Part shown: in pieces, positions 16,372 to 25,297 of the stretch | Layout of the letters: every line of letters starts with the position of its first letter | How positions within the stretch are numbered: the stretch's first letter is position 1 | Assembly (NCBI RefSeq): GCF_030372765.1 | Contig: NZ_JAUCMW010000002.1 | Coordinates: 323,285-387,284 of the forward strand | Length of the DNA: 64,000 bases | Origin: Labilibaculum sp. K2S | GTDB lineage: Bacteria > Bacteroidota > Bacteroidia > Bacteroidales > Marinifilaceae | Direction of reading: 5' to 3' | The notes under the pieces: model-generated | What the model was told of the DNA's origin: nothing | The model's input: only the letters and a program-made list of their open reading frames with translations | Database searches by the model: none | Translations under genes and position numbers: made by a program

Positions 16372-18969
16372 TTAATCCTGACCATCCCCGCTAGGATCAA
16401 CATTATCAATCTCAACACCTTCAACATTTTCATCCTCATCTTCGCGTGGCAGAGGCTCAATTTCTTTGATTTCAGATACTTCGTAAATCGATAATCTTTT
16501 TCCCCTTGCTTTGTATGATTTTACACCAATAAACTCATTTCCATCTACAATTTCATTAGGCCGATCTGCATTTTTACCTCCATATGAAATTTCAAACCTT
16601 GGATATTGCTCATCAGTCAAGCATACCAGTCTGTTGGCAGGATTTTCACCTAAGAAACTTACCTCTTTGCCATTTCCTTCCATGGTAAAGCGTTTTAGGT
16701 AGTAATAATCCTGATCGGCATCAAAAAAGACAGCAGACCAAATTTTTTCATCATCGTATTTTTCAATAATACTGATATTATCGGGATAGTGATTGCTTAA
16801 ATCGAAGCTTGTAAAATGAAATGATGATGCTCTTGTTACAACAAGAATTTTGTCATCTCCTGTAAATTCACCAATAAAATCGCCTCTTTGGTCCGTATTT
16901 ATACGCAAAACATCTGGATCAAACCAAATTTTTCGTCCACCCAAAGTGGAAACTCCTTCTTGTTTCAGAGTGATCTTATGGACATCATTTCTGGATAATA
17001 TATTCCCCATTGAAGCACGTCCTTTAACAGCCAATTCAGCAAAATCAAATTCAAAAACTGTTTTTTTCAAACGAGCCTTTGGCTTTAAAACAACACGAAT
17101 AACTTCAGCCTCACCGTTTGGATTCGCACTAAAGTACAGAATTCGTGAACCATCTTTTGATTTGGTGATATCGTACTCTTTGTCACGAGTAATACTGGTG
17201 ACCGAAAAACGTTTTACGTAAGAGTTTCCAGCCTTGCCATCCCGATAAGCTACATTATAAATCGTTCTCTTATCATTCTTTCTGAATACCGCTATGTGCA
17301 ACAGGTTCTTTCCAACAAAACACTTATCAGCAACTTTAGTCACAAAATAAGTACCGTCTTTTCTAATCACAATAATGTCATCAATATCAGAGCAATCGCA
17401 GATATACTCATCCTTTTTGAGACCTGTTCCAATAAAGCCTTCCTCTCTGTTAACGTATAATTTTTCGTTGGCAACCACTACTTTGGTTGCTACAATATTT
17501 TCGAAACTTCTAATTTCAGTTTTTCTTTCACGTCCTATTCCATATTTCTTCTTTATGGATTTATAGTACCTGATTGTGAAAGGAATAATATTCGCCAAAT
17601 GAACCTCAATTTCTGCAATCTCATCTTCAATAGATTGAATAAAATCCTTGGCTTTATTGATATCGAATTTAGAAATTCTTTTAATTTTAATTTCAGTCAA
17701 CCGCACAACATCGTCACGGGTTACGGCACGCATTAATGTTGCCGTAAAAGGTTTTAAGCCAGTATCGATGGTTTGGATAACCTCTTCCCATGTTTCACAC
17801 TCCTCAATATCCCGATAGATTCTGTTTTCGATAAAAATTCGCTCCAAAGAAGCATAATGCCATGATTCTTCAAGTTCATTTTTTCGTATTTCAAGCTCCA
17901 GCTTCAGTAAAGCAACCGTATTATCGGCAGCGCGCCTTAAAATTTCAGCAATTCCAATAAATTTCGGTTTATCATTCTCTACAATACATGCATTGGGAGA
18001 AATAGAAATTTCACAATCCGTAAAAGCATAAAGAGCATCAATGGTATTATCAGAAGAAATACCATTGGCCAAATGAATCTGAATTTCAACAAATTCAGCC
18101 GTATTGTCGTCAATCTTTTTGATCTTGATTTTTCCTTTATCATTTGCTTTGATAATGGATTCAATTACGCTTGATGTTGTTTTTCCAAATGGAATTTCAG
18201 TGATTTTAAGAGTTCGGTTATCGAACTTTTCAATTCGAGCTCTCACTTTCACAGCACCACCACGCAAACCATCGTTGTAACGGCTTACTTCAACCATCCC
18301 TGCGGTAGGAAAATCGGGATAGAGTTCAAACTCCTCACCACTTAGGTAGGACACACAAGCATCAATTAATTCGTTGAAGTTATGCGGCAATATTTTGGAT
18401 GCCAGTCCAACCGCAATACCTTCTACACCTTGCGCCAATAATAGTGGAAATTTTACCGGAAGCGTTATTGGTTCTTTGTTACGCCCATCGTAAGATTGTT
18501 TCCAATTGGTTGTTTTTGGATTAAAAAGAACCTCAAGAGCAAATTTAGATAAACGTGCTTCAATATATCTTGGTGCAGCAGCAGAATCACCGGTGAGAAT
18601 ATTTCCCCAGTTTCCCTGCATGTCAATCAACAAATCTTTTTGTCCCAGCTGAACCAAAGCATCCCCAATCGAAGCATCTCCGTGAGGATGATACTGCATG
18701 GTGTTACCAATAATATTGGCCACCTTATTGTATCGTCCGTCATCCAACTGCTTCATGGCATGCAAAATTCTTCGCTGAACAGGCTTTAACCCATCATTTA
18801 TATAGGGTACAGCTCGTTCTAAAATCACATAGGATGCATAATCCAGAAACCAATTTTGATACATCCCGGAAAGATATGTCACATTCCTCATTGTTTCGGA
18901 GTGCGCGCCATTCACATCATTATCCATTTCCTCTGGGATTTCCATACCATTTGTCTCGTCGTTACTCAT
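16372..18969 (-). CDS. parC: DNA topoisomerase IV subunit A (type IIA)
   Basis: DNA-cleaving subunit that decatenates daughter chromosomes. The catalytic tyrosine is Y135 in AAPRYIEARLS, preceded by KPVQRRILHAM and QYHPHGDASIGDAL (quinolone-resistance region). The C-terminal half is a beta-pinwheel with degenerate repeats and lacks a clear GyrA-box, favouring topoisomerase IV over gyrase. The tail is very acidic (EDEDENVEGVEIDNVD). 865 residues matches Bacteroidota ParC. The gene starts 50 bases after parE stops, forming parE-parC. Confidence 0.92.
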   Translation of the reverse strand: MSNDETNGMEIPEEMDNDVNGAHSETMRNVTYLSGMYQNWFLDYASYVILERAVPYINDGLKPVQRRILHAMKQLDDGRYNKVANIIGNTMQYHPHGDASIGDALVQLGQKDLLIDMQGNWGNILTGDSAAAPRYIEARLSKFALEVLFNPKTTNWKQSYDGRNKEPITLPVKFPLLLAQGVEGIAVGLASKILPHNFNELIDACVSYLSGEEFELYPDFPTAGMVEVSRYNDGLRGGAVKVRARIEKFDNRTLKITEIPFGKTTSSVIESIIKANDKGKIKIKKIDDNTAEFVEIQIHLANGISSDNTIDALYAFTDCEISISPNACIVENDKPKFIGIAEILRRAADNTVALLKLELEIRKNELEESWHYASLERIFIENRIYRDIEECETWEEVIQTIDTGLKPFTATLMRAVTRDDVVRLTEIKIKRISKFDINKAKDFIQSIEDEIAEIEVHLANIIPFTIRYYKSIKKKYGIGRERKTEIRSFENIVATKVVVANEKLYVNREEGFIGTGLKKDEYICDCSDIDDIIVIRKDGTYFVTKVADKCFVGKNLLHIAVFRKNDKRTIYNVAYRDGKAGNSYVKRFSVTSITRDKEYDITKSKDGSRILYFSANPNGEAEVIRVVLKPKARLKKTVFEFDFAELAVKGRASMGNILSRNDVHKITLKQEGVSTLGGRKIWFDPDVLRINTDQRGDFIGEFTGDDKILVVTRASSFHFTSFDLSNHYPDNISIIEKYDDEKIWSAVFFDADQDYYYLKRFTMEGNGKEVSFLGENPANRLVCLTDEQYPRFEISYGGKNADRPNEIVDGNEFIGVKSYKARGKRLSIYEVSEIKEIEPLPREDEDENVEGVEIDNVDPSGDGQD

Positions 18970-19019
18970 AGAGGTATTTGGGTTTATTTAGTTCTAAAAA
19001 ATAGATTGATGAAATTTGC

Positions 19020-20852
19020 TTAAAGCTCATCTCTTTCAATATGAAGATTACCGATGATAAATTCTTGTCTTAAAGGAGTATTTTTCCCCATGTAGAATTC
19101 CAACATGTCCGGAACAGAATCATCTTTCTTCATTACAACAGGATCAAGCCTGATATCTTTACCTATAAAGTGTTTAAATTCACTTGGTGAGATTTCACCT
19201 AAACCTTTAAATCGGGTTATTTCAGGGTTAGCTCCTACACTTTTCATTGCCTTCACCCTCTCCTCTTCGGAGTAACAATAGTGAGTTGTTTTCTTATTCC
19301 GGACCCGAAACAGCGGTGTTTGTAAAATATACAAATGTCCGCTTCTAACAACATCAGGAAAGAATTGTAAAAAGAAAGTAATTAATAGCAAGCGAATATG
19401 CATCCCATCCACATCGGCATCAGTTGCAATAATCACATTGTTATAACGTAAACCTTCCAACCCATCCTCAATGTTTAATGCCGCCTGCAACAGATTAAAC
19501 TCTTCATTCTCGTAAACAATCTTTTTCGTTAACCCATATGTATTCAAAGGTTTCCCTTTTAAACTAAAAACTGCCTGAGTGTTTACATCGCGAGATTTGG
19601 TAATTGATCCGCTGGCGGAATCTCCCTCGGTAATAAAGAGAGAAGCTTCTGATTTTTGTTCGTGCTTTGTATCGAAATGAACCCGACAATCACGTAATTT
19701 TTTATTGTGTAAACTAGCTGTTTTTGCTCGTTCTTTGGCAATTTTTTTAATGCCGGAAATGGCCTTTCTTTCCTTTTCTGACTCAATAATTTTCTGGAGA
19801 ATAGCCTCGGCTACAATTGGGTTTTTATGCAGATAATTATCCAAATTAGAAGTCACGAAATCCATTATAAAATTCCGAACGGATGGCCCCTCGGGTCCAA
19901 TATCTTTAGACCCCAATTTTGTTTTCGTTTGTGATTCAAAAACCGGTTCCTGTACTTTAATACTAATTGCAGATATAATAGAAGTCCTGATATCTGATGT
20001 GTCAAAATCTTTTTTAAAGAAATCCCGAATCCCTTTCACCAAGGCCTCTCGAAATGCAGCAAGGTGAGTTCCCCCTTGCGTTGTATGCTGTCCGTTTACA
20101 AAAGAATAGTACTCTTCACCATACTGTCTGCCATGGGTCATAGCAACTTCGATATCCTCACCTTTCAAATGGATAATATCATATAATCCTTCCGAATTCA
20201 TATTCTCATTCAAAAGATCAAGCAATCCATTTTTCGAAAAGAATCTTTGACCATTAAAGTAAATAGACAGGCCTGCGTTTAGATAAACGTAGTTTTTAAG
20301 CAGTGTTTCAATATATTCCGAAATAAACCGATAATTTAAAAACAACTCCTCGTCAGGATGAAAAACGATTCTCACACCATTTTTTTCCTCGGTAGGCTGA
20401 ATTTCATTTTCCTCAACAAGAACACCTCTTGAGAAAATAGCTTTCTTAACCTCTCCTTCGCGAAAAGATTCAATAATGAACTGATCGGACAAAGCATTTA
20501 CGGCCTTTATCCCCACTCCATTAAGACCTACGGATTTTTTAAATACTTCAGAATCATATTTTGCTCCCGTGTTCATTTTAGAAGTTACATCAATTAACTT
20601 CCCCAAGGGAATACCCCGGCCAAAATCACGAACCGTTACGTTCCTGTCTGTAATACTAACATCAATTGATTTGCCCACTCCCATAGCAAACTCATCAATT
20701 GAATTATCAATTACTTCTTTCAATAAAATATAAATACCGTCATCATGAGAAGATCCATCGCCAAGTTTCCCGATATACATACCTGGGCGTTTGCGAATGT
20801 GTTCTTTCCAATCTAATGTACGGATTGAGTCTTCAGAATATTTTGCAGTCAT
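19020..20852 (-). CDS. parE: DNA topoisomerase IV subunit B (type IIA)
   Basis: ATPase subunit partnering ParC. The GHKL ATPase domain shows [23 protein letters not shown] near residue 48 (catalytic Glu, Mg-binding Asn) and GRGIPLG. The transducer domain carries [13 protein letters not shown]. The TOPRIM domain has [10 protein letters not shown] near residue 410 and [10 protein letters not shown] near residue 480. The start is taken at the ATG ending at 20852 ([15 protein letters not shown], 610 residues): an upstream in-frame ATG at 20891 would precede the -7 box at 20870-20877. Followed by parC. Confidence 0.94.
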   Translation of the reverse strand: MTAKYSEDSIRTLDWKEHIRKRPGMYIGKLGDGSSHDDGIYILLKEVIDNSIDEFAMGVGKSIDVSITDRNVTVRDFGRGIPLGKLIDVTSKMNTGAKYDSEVFKKSVGLNGVGIKAVNALSDQFIIESFREGEVKKAIFSRGVLVEENEIQPTEEKNGVRIVFHPDEELFLNYRFISEYIETLLKNYVYLNAGLSIYFNGQRFFSKNGLLDLLNENMNSEGLYDIIHLKGEDIEVAMTHGRQYGEEYYSFVNGQHTTQGGTHLAAFREALVKGIRDFFKKDFDTSDIRTSIISAISIKVQEPVFESQTKTKLGSKDIGPEGPSVRNFIMDFVTSNLDNYLHKNPIVAEAILQKIIESEKERKAISGIKKIAKERAKTASLHNKKLRDCRVHFDTKHEQKSEASLFITEGDSASGSITKSRDVNTQAVFSLKGKPLNTYGLTKKIVYENEEFNLLQAALNIEDGLEGLRYNNVIIATDADVDGMHIRLLLITFFLQFFPDVVRSGHLYILQTPLFRVRNKKTTHYCYSEEERVKAMKSVGANPEITRFKGLGEISPSEFKHFIGKDIRLDPVVMKKDDSVPDMLEFYMGKNTPLRQEFIIGNLHIERDEL

Positions 20853-20869
20853 GAAAAATCGCGTTTTTA

Positions 20870-20877
20870 CAAATATA
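20870..20877 (-). promoter_or_regulatory. -7 box upstream of parE
   Basis: Minus-strand TATATTTG fits TAnnTTTG. It lies 17 bases before the ATG at 20852 and inside the longer alternative reading frame, so it also decides the start. Confidence 0.5.
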
Positions 20878-21171
20878 GTTAAAAGAACCATTCGTTAGGA
20901 AGTAGTTTATCAACAGCCTGTTGAAATGCGCTTACTTAAAGCAATATTCCGGAAATAAAGCCATTCCTATTTCCCTAAAAATCAACGAAAAAAGATATTA
21001 CAACACTCAGTAATTCAGAACAAACACAAATAAAATTCAATCTAAAAACTTAATTGTATTGACTATTGCTTTTTTTAAGTTTTACTAAATCAAAAAAAAG
21101 AAAGACAAAGAAATAAAGAAAATAAACAATGGTAGAATCGAAAAAAAGGCAAAATTCCTGATGTAAAAAAA
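20878..21171. other. Gap between parE promoter and obg terminator, no gene seen
   Basis: AT-rich sequence between two minus-strand units. It holds a small CAACA/TGTTG hairpin near 20911 and many A/T tracts, but no open frame or RNA gene that I can support. Confidence 0.5.
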
Positions 21172-21204
21172 GCTTCTTTCTCATCAGTAAATGGAGAAAG
21201 AAGC
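21172..21204 (-). terminator. Intrinsic terminator of the hpt-adk-obg unit
   Basis: Perfect 11-base stem GCTTCTTTCTC / GAGAAAGAAGC with an 11-base loop. On the minus strand it is followed by seven T, 28 bases past the obg stop. Confidence 0.92.
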
Positions 21205-21231
21205 CGTAAAATATTTTAATGCTATTAAAGC

Positions 21232-22221
21232 TTACTCATTAATAGCTTTCCAAAGCATATCTTTTAGTTCGGCAAGTCCTTTTTGAGCCACTGAAGAAAT
21301 AAAAACATGTGGTATTTCAGGTAAATCCTGTTCCATCTCATCAATCAACTCCTGATCCAACATATCCGATTTTGTAATTGCCAGTAATCGTTGTTTGTCG
21401 AGAAGTTCCGGATTAAACTGTTTTAGTTCGTTCAACAGAATTTTGTATTCATTATGAATATCATCGCTATCGGCAGCTACCATGAACAGAAGAACCGAAT
21501 TTCGCTCAATGTGTCGTAAAAACCGCAAACCTAATCCACGCCCTTCGTGTGCACCTTCGATAATACCAGGAATATCTGCCATTACAAAGGAACGATTATC
21601 ACGGTATGACACAATCCCTAAATTAGGAACCAATGTGGTAAAAGGATAATCTGCAATTTTTGGCTTAGCTGCAGATACTACAGAAAGTAAAGTAGATTTA
21701 CCTACACTGGGAAAACCAACTAAACCAACATCTGCTAGAACCTTTAATTCTAGTATTACCGGTCGTTCTACTCTTTCTTCTCCGCTTTGAGCATAACGAG
21801 GTGTTTGATTTGTTGAAGATCTGAAATTCCAGTTCCCCAGACCTCCACGACCACCTTTCACTAAGATTTTCTCTTCACCATCTTCGGTTACATCAAAAAT
21901 AACTTCACCAGTTTCAGCATCACGGGCAACTGTACCCAATGGCACCTCAATCACCTTGTCTTCTCCTTCTTTACCCGTACTTCGGCTCTGACTTCCATCG
22001 CCTCCATCACCAGAAAAGACATGGCGACTATACTTTAAGTGCACCAAAGTCCAAAGTTGTTTATTTGCACGTATGATAACATGTCCTCCCCTGCCACCAT
22101 CACCACCATCCGGTCCACCGGTCATTGTCAACTTATCCCTGAAAAGGTGAGTTGACCCGGCACCTCCGGCACCTGAACGACAAAATATTTTTACGTAATC
22201 AACAAAATTAGACCCAGCCAT
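21232..22221 (-). CDS. obg: GTPase Obg (CgtA)
   Basis: Ribosome-associated GTPase involved in 50S assembly and the stringent response. The N-terminal glycine-rich Obg fold includes [15 protein letters not shown] near residue 33 and GGRGGLGN near residue 123. The G domain shows G1 GFPSVGKST near residue 167, G3 [12 protein letters not shown] near residue 213 and G4 TKSD near residue 282. The variable C-terminal OCT domain is lacking, which is common in this phylum; 329 residues is normal. It begins 17 bases after adk, last gene before the terminator. Confidence 0.96.
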   Translation of the reverse strand: MAGSNFVDYVKIFCRSGAGGAGSTHLFRDKLTMTGGPDGGDGGRGGHVIIRANKQLWTLVHLKYSRHVFSGDGGDGSQSRSTGKEGEDKVIEVPLGTVARDAETGEVIFDVTEDGEEKILVKGGRGGLGNWNFRSSTNQTPRYAQSGEERVERPVILELKVLADVGLVGFPSVGKSTLLSVVSAAKPKIADYPFTTLVPNLGIVSYRDNRSFVMADIPGIIEGAHEGRGLGLRFLRHIERNSVLLFMVAADSDDIHNEYKILLNELKQFNPELLDKQRLLAITKSDMLDQELIDEMEQDLPEIPHVFISSVAQKGLAELKDMLWKAINE

Positions 22222-22238
22222 AATATTATATTTTTAAT

Positions 22239-22844
22239 CTATTGTACTTCAACAGGAACCAATTGTCCCGTTAAACATTTTTCCAGCAATAAGCTAATTC
22301 GTTCAAGTACATCATTTAATGATCCTTTTGCATCGAGAGAGTGATACACACCCTTTTCTTTATATCGCTTTGCAATTGGAGCAGTAACATCTTCATAAAT
22401 CCGAAGACGTTTTTCAATTACTTCTCTTCCACCATCATCCGGTCGGCCGGAAGATTCGCCTCTTTTTAAAAGTCGTTGAATTAATTCTTCTTCTTCCACT
22501 TTTAATTCAATAACTATATCAACAACACTGTTCCGTTTGGCTAACATTCCGTCAAACACATCAATCTGACCTTCATGACGTGGCATTCCATCATACACAA
22601 ACCCCTTTGCTTCGGTATTACTGTCTAAAAACTTCTCAACAATTCGATAGGCTAATTTATCCGGAAAAAAATTTCCTCCATCAATCAATCTTTTTGCTTC
22701 TAATCCTTCGGGTGTTGCCAGCTTAATTTCTTCTCTGCATACATCACCTGTAGAAAGGTGAATCAACCCATATTTTTCCTGAAGCAACTTAGACTGAGTT
22801 CCTTTTCCCGAACCAGGAGGTCCAAACAAAACAATGTTCAACAT
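22239..22844 (-). CDS. adk: Adenylate kinase
   Basis: Interconverts ATP + AMP and 2 ADP. P-loop GPPGSGKGTQ is at residues 8-17; the AMP-binding region has STGDVCREE near residue 31 and YDGMPRHEGQ near residue 84; the lid is the short form RGESSGRPDD near residue 128, without the zinc-finger insert. At 201 residues it is a short-lid type with a slightly extended C-terminus. It directly abuts hpt (start at 22844, hpt stop at 22845), indicating co-transcription with purine salvage. Confidence 0.95.
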   Translation of the reverse strand: MLNIVLFGPPGSGKGTQSKLLQEKYGLIHLSTGDVCREEIKLATPEGLEAKRLIDGGNFFPDKLAYRIVEKFLDSNTEAKGFVYDGMPRHEGQIDVFDGMLAKRNSVVDIVIELKVEEEELIQRLLKRGESSGRPDDGGREVIEKRLRIYEDVTAPIAKRYKEKGVYHSLDAKGSLNDVLERISLLLEKCLTGQLVPVEVQ

Positions 22845-23387
22845 TTACTTTTCAATTACAGTATATACATCCGGAAGGTTTCTACCCATTCCATCGTAAT
22901 CCAAACCTCTTCCAACAATAAAATCATTTGGTATTTCCATACCTACGTAATTTAATTTCACATCACGAATCAAAGCATCCGGTTTAAACAACATGGTTGC
23001 AATCAAAACTTCTTTGGCTTCGTAATCTTTAATCTGTTCCAGTGTATTTGTGATCGTAATTCCTGTATCAACAATATCTTCCAACAATACAACGGTTCTG
23101 TCTTTTAAATCTTCCGTAAAACCCATTAATTTTTTCACCTTACCAGTTGTTCCCATTCCGTCGTATGAGGACAATCTCATAAATGTAATCTGAGCATTTT
23201 CAACAGTTATCTGCTTCATCAAATCTGATGCGAACATGAAAGAACCATTTAAAATACAAATAAATAACGGATTTGTCCCAGCAAGATCCTTATTCATTTT
23301 TTCAGCCATTTTAGCAATTACATTGTCAATATCCTCAGAAGGAATAGACACTCTAAATTCTCGATCCAGAAGTTTTACAGTTTTCAT
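22845..23387 (-). CDS. hpt: Hypoxanthine phosphoribosyltransferase
   Basis: Salvages hypoxanthine (and usually guanine) to IMP/GMP using PRPP. The PRPP-binding loop VVLLEDIVDTGIT is near residue 99, the flexible-loop region contains FMRLSSYDGMG near residue 69, and the purine-specificity residues follow VGRGLDYDGMGRNLP near residue 158. 180 residues is normal. First gene of hpt-adk-obg; its -7 box lies about 240 bases upstream, leaving a long leader. Confidence 0.95.
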   Translation of the reverse strand: MKTVKLLDREFRVSIPSEDIDNVIAKMAEKMNKDLAGTNPLFICILNGSFMFASDLMKQITVENAQITFMRLSSYDGMGTTGKVKKLMGFTEDLKDRTVVLLEDIVDTGITITNTLEQIKDYEAKEVLIATMLFKPDALIRDVKLNYVGMEIPNDFIVGRGLDYDGMGRNLPDVYTVIEK

Positions 23388-23629
23388 TGATTCAATTTTT
23401 GTCTTAGTTGTCCGATTTCCCCCAACAAGGTTTCCCTTGAAATATCGGGCGTTTAAGGCAATGCCCTAAAATATCGTAAAATAAATATGTCTCACTCTAA
23501 AAAAACAGAAATAAAAAATGTTTCAATTCCACAGTGTTACATACATATTTTTTTTTCAATTTTACGCTTGAAAAAATAGTCAGCGATGCAAGCAACATTG
23601 GAATTAAAACAATTCCTTAATTTTTGTTG
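23388..23629 (-). promoter_or_regulatory. Long 5' leader of the hpt-adk-obg mRNA
   Basis: About 235 transcribed bases are expected between the -7 box and the hpt start. The leader contains a GGGC/GCCC hairpin (23447-23466) flanked by two copies of AAATATCG. I do not recognise a known riboswitch. The same region serves as upstream DNA for divergent purE. Confidence 0.35.
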
Positions 23630-23637
23630 CAAAAGTA
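23630..23637 (-). promoter_or_regulatory. -7 box for hpt-adk-obg
   Basis: Minus-strand TACTTTTG, an exact match to TAnnTTTG, followed by GC as often seen near Bacteroidota start points. A TTTG lies 23 bases upstream, slightly further than the usual 19-21. Confidence 0.55.
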
Positions 23638-23681
23638 CAATTTTTTGTCATTTTATTTACCAAATCCACGAATAAAACCAT

Positions 23682-24188
23682 ATGAAAGCAAAAGTAAGTA
23701 TCATAATGGGAAGTACATCTGACCTTCCGGTTATGGAAAAAGCCGCCAAAGTCTTAAACGACTTCAAAATCCCTTTCGAGATTCATGCATTATCTGCTCA
23801 CAGAACACCTGAAGAAGTTGAGATATTTGCCAAAGGAGCATTCGACCGTGGAATAAAAGCCATTATTGCCGGAGCCGGAATGGCAGCGCATCTGCCTGGT
23901 GTAATTGCCGCAATGACACCTGTGCCGGTAATTGGAGTGCCAATCAACGCATCCTTAGATGGTATGGATGCACTTTTAAGTATTGCTCAAATGCCTCCGG
24001 GAATTCCTGTTGCAACAGTTGGTATTAACGGTGCTATGAATGCAGGCATCCTTGCCGGGCAAATGCTTGCCATTGGAGACAGTGAATTACAAAAAGAAGT
24101 TATCGCGTTTAAAGAAAGTCTTAAAGAAAAGATCGTTAAAGCGAACGAAGAATTGTCTTCTATCAAATACGAATTCAAGACCAACTAG
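23682..24188 (+). CDS. purE: N5-carboxyaminoimidazole ribonucleotide mutase
   Basis: Converts N5-CAIR to CAIR in purine synthesis. MGSTSDLPVM at residues 9-18 is the class I PurE nucleotide site; SAHRTPEE near residue 43 holds the catalytic histidine; GAGMAAHLPGV near residue 70 and QMPPGIPVATV near residue 106 complete the octamer core. 168 residues fits class I. purK is not adjacent. It is divergent from hpt and closed by a strong terminator. Confidence 0.97.
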   Translation: MKAKVSIIMGSTSDLPVMEKAAKVLNDFKIPFEIHALSAHRTPEEVEIFAKGAFDRGIKAIIAGAGMAAHLPGVIAAMTPVPVIGVPINASLDGMDALLSIAQMPPGIPVATVGINGAMNAGILAGQMLAIGDSELQKEVIAFKESLKEKIVKANEELSSIKYEFKTN

Positions 24189-24213
24189 GAAACAAAATAA
24201 AATTCACCAACAC

Positions 24214-24247
24214 AAAACCACAAAACATAATTCTGTTTTGTGGTTTT
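24214..24247 (+). terminator. Intrinsic terminator after purE
   Basis: AAAACCACAAAAC pairs with GTTTTGTGGTTTT around an 8-base loop, followed by a T run, 26 bases after the purE stop. Confidence 0.93.
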
Positions 24248-24265
24248 TTTTATTATATTTATCAC

Positions 24266-24304
24266 CGATGTAATTCTGATTAACATTTAAACGATGTAAT
24301 TCTG
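24266..24304 (+). repeat. Two direct copies of CGATGTAATTCTG
   Basis: The 13-mer CGATGTAATTCTG occurs at 24266-24278 and 24292-24304, a period of 26 bases, with similar flanks after each copy (ATTAAC, TTTAC). The spacing is roughly two and a half helical turns. It lies upstream of the outer-membrane barrel gene and could be a paired regulator-binding site. Confidence 0.5.
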
Positions 24305-24475
24305 TTTACAACAAACAACCAAAGCTTATAAGATAACACAATCACAATTTTCAACAATAATATTATTTCATAGATTCAAGGGTATCAATACATTAAAATC
24401 CTCTCGGAACAGATAATAATCATAAGAGGAAAGGTGTTCATTTATTCTTTCTATGACTTGGACAATAATCTCAGG

Positions 24476-25288
24476 ATGAAAAAAACATATCTGCTTCTTC
24501 TTCTTTTACTCCCAATTCATTTATTCGCATCAAATGAAAATCATTTAGCTGGTGCCCGCTCGCATGCAATGGGAAATTCAAGTGTAGCATTATTAGATAT
24601 TTGGGCTGGCTTCCACAACCAGGCAATATTGGCAAAATTGGATGAAAAATCTTTTGGAGCGTACTACGAAAATCGGTTTGATGTAGAAGAATTAAGCACT
24701 AAAGCATTTCATTTTAACTATCCGACTCAACAGGGAACTTTCAGCATGACTTATACTCAATTTGGTTTTAATCTATATAAAGAAACCAAAATTGGTATCG
24801 CTTATTCCCGTGCTCTAGGGAAACACTTTTGGGCAGGATTGCAATTTGATCAAATCCGACAAGAATTGAATCAATCCTACGGATCACAGAGCAAATACAC
24901 ATTCGAAGCTGGAATTCTCGCAGAAATATTTCCTGATATTCATTTAGGCTTTCATATTTTCAACCCAAGTCAAACAAATTTCACCACTGCAGATTATGAA
25001 GATAAAATTCCCTGCATAGCAAGATTTGGTCTTTCATGGAAGTTGTCCGATCAAACGATTATCACCTCTGAAATTGAAAAGGATTTGGATCATGACATGA
25101 GAAGCAAATTTGGCATTGAATACGGAATAACCGAAAAAATATCCCTACGCGCCGGAGTTTACAATCATCCGAATTCAATCAGCATGGGAATGGGATTTTC
25201 TTTTAAAATTGTGAAAGCCAACATTTCCTTTTCCCGGCATCCGGTATTGGGTTATACTCCTTCGGCTGATATCAATATAACCTTTTAG
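24476..25288 (+). CDS. PorV/FadL-like outer-membrane beta-barrel protein
   Basis: Predicted outer-membrane barrel. A signal peptide (KKTYLLLLLLLPIHLFAS) precedes AGARSHAMGNSSVALLDIW, a motif seen at the start of PorV/PorQ/FadL-type barrels. The rest is alternating strands, ending in the aromatic sequence DINITF, as expected for BAM recognition. The ATG at 24476 is chosen because it starts the signal peptide directly; an in-frame ATG at 24434 adds 14 unlikely residues. Length is 270 residues. It stands 9 bases before the next barrel gene, so the two are probably made together. Substrate or role is unknown. Confidence 0.7.
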   Translation: MKKTYLLLLLLLPIHLFASNENHLAGARSHAMGNSSVALLDIWAGFHNQAILAKLDEKSFGAYYENRFDVEELSTKAFHFNYPTQQGTFSMTYTQFGFNLYKETKIGIAYSRALGKHFWAGLQFDQIRQELNQSYGSQSKYTFEAGILAEIFPDIHLGFHIFNPSQTNFTTADYEDKIPCIARFGLSWKLSDQTIITSEIEKDLDHDMRSKFGIEYGITEKISLRAGVYNHPNSISMGMGFSFKIVKANISFSRHPVLGYTPSADINITF

Positions 25289-25297
25289 TTTGTGCGC

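Noticed and set aside
20905..20915. TTATCAACA considered as a DnaA box / replication origin
   Set aside because: A single weak match with no cluster of boxes and no dnaA or dnaN nearby; parAB alone does not place an origin here.
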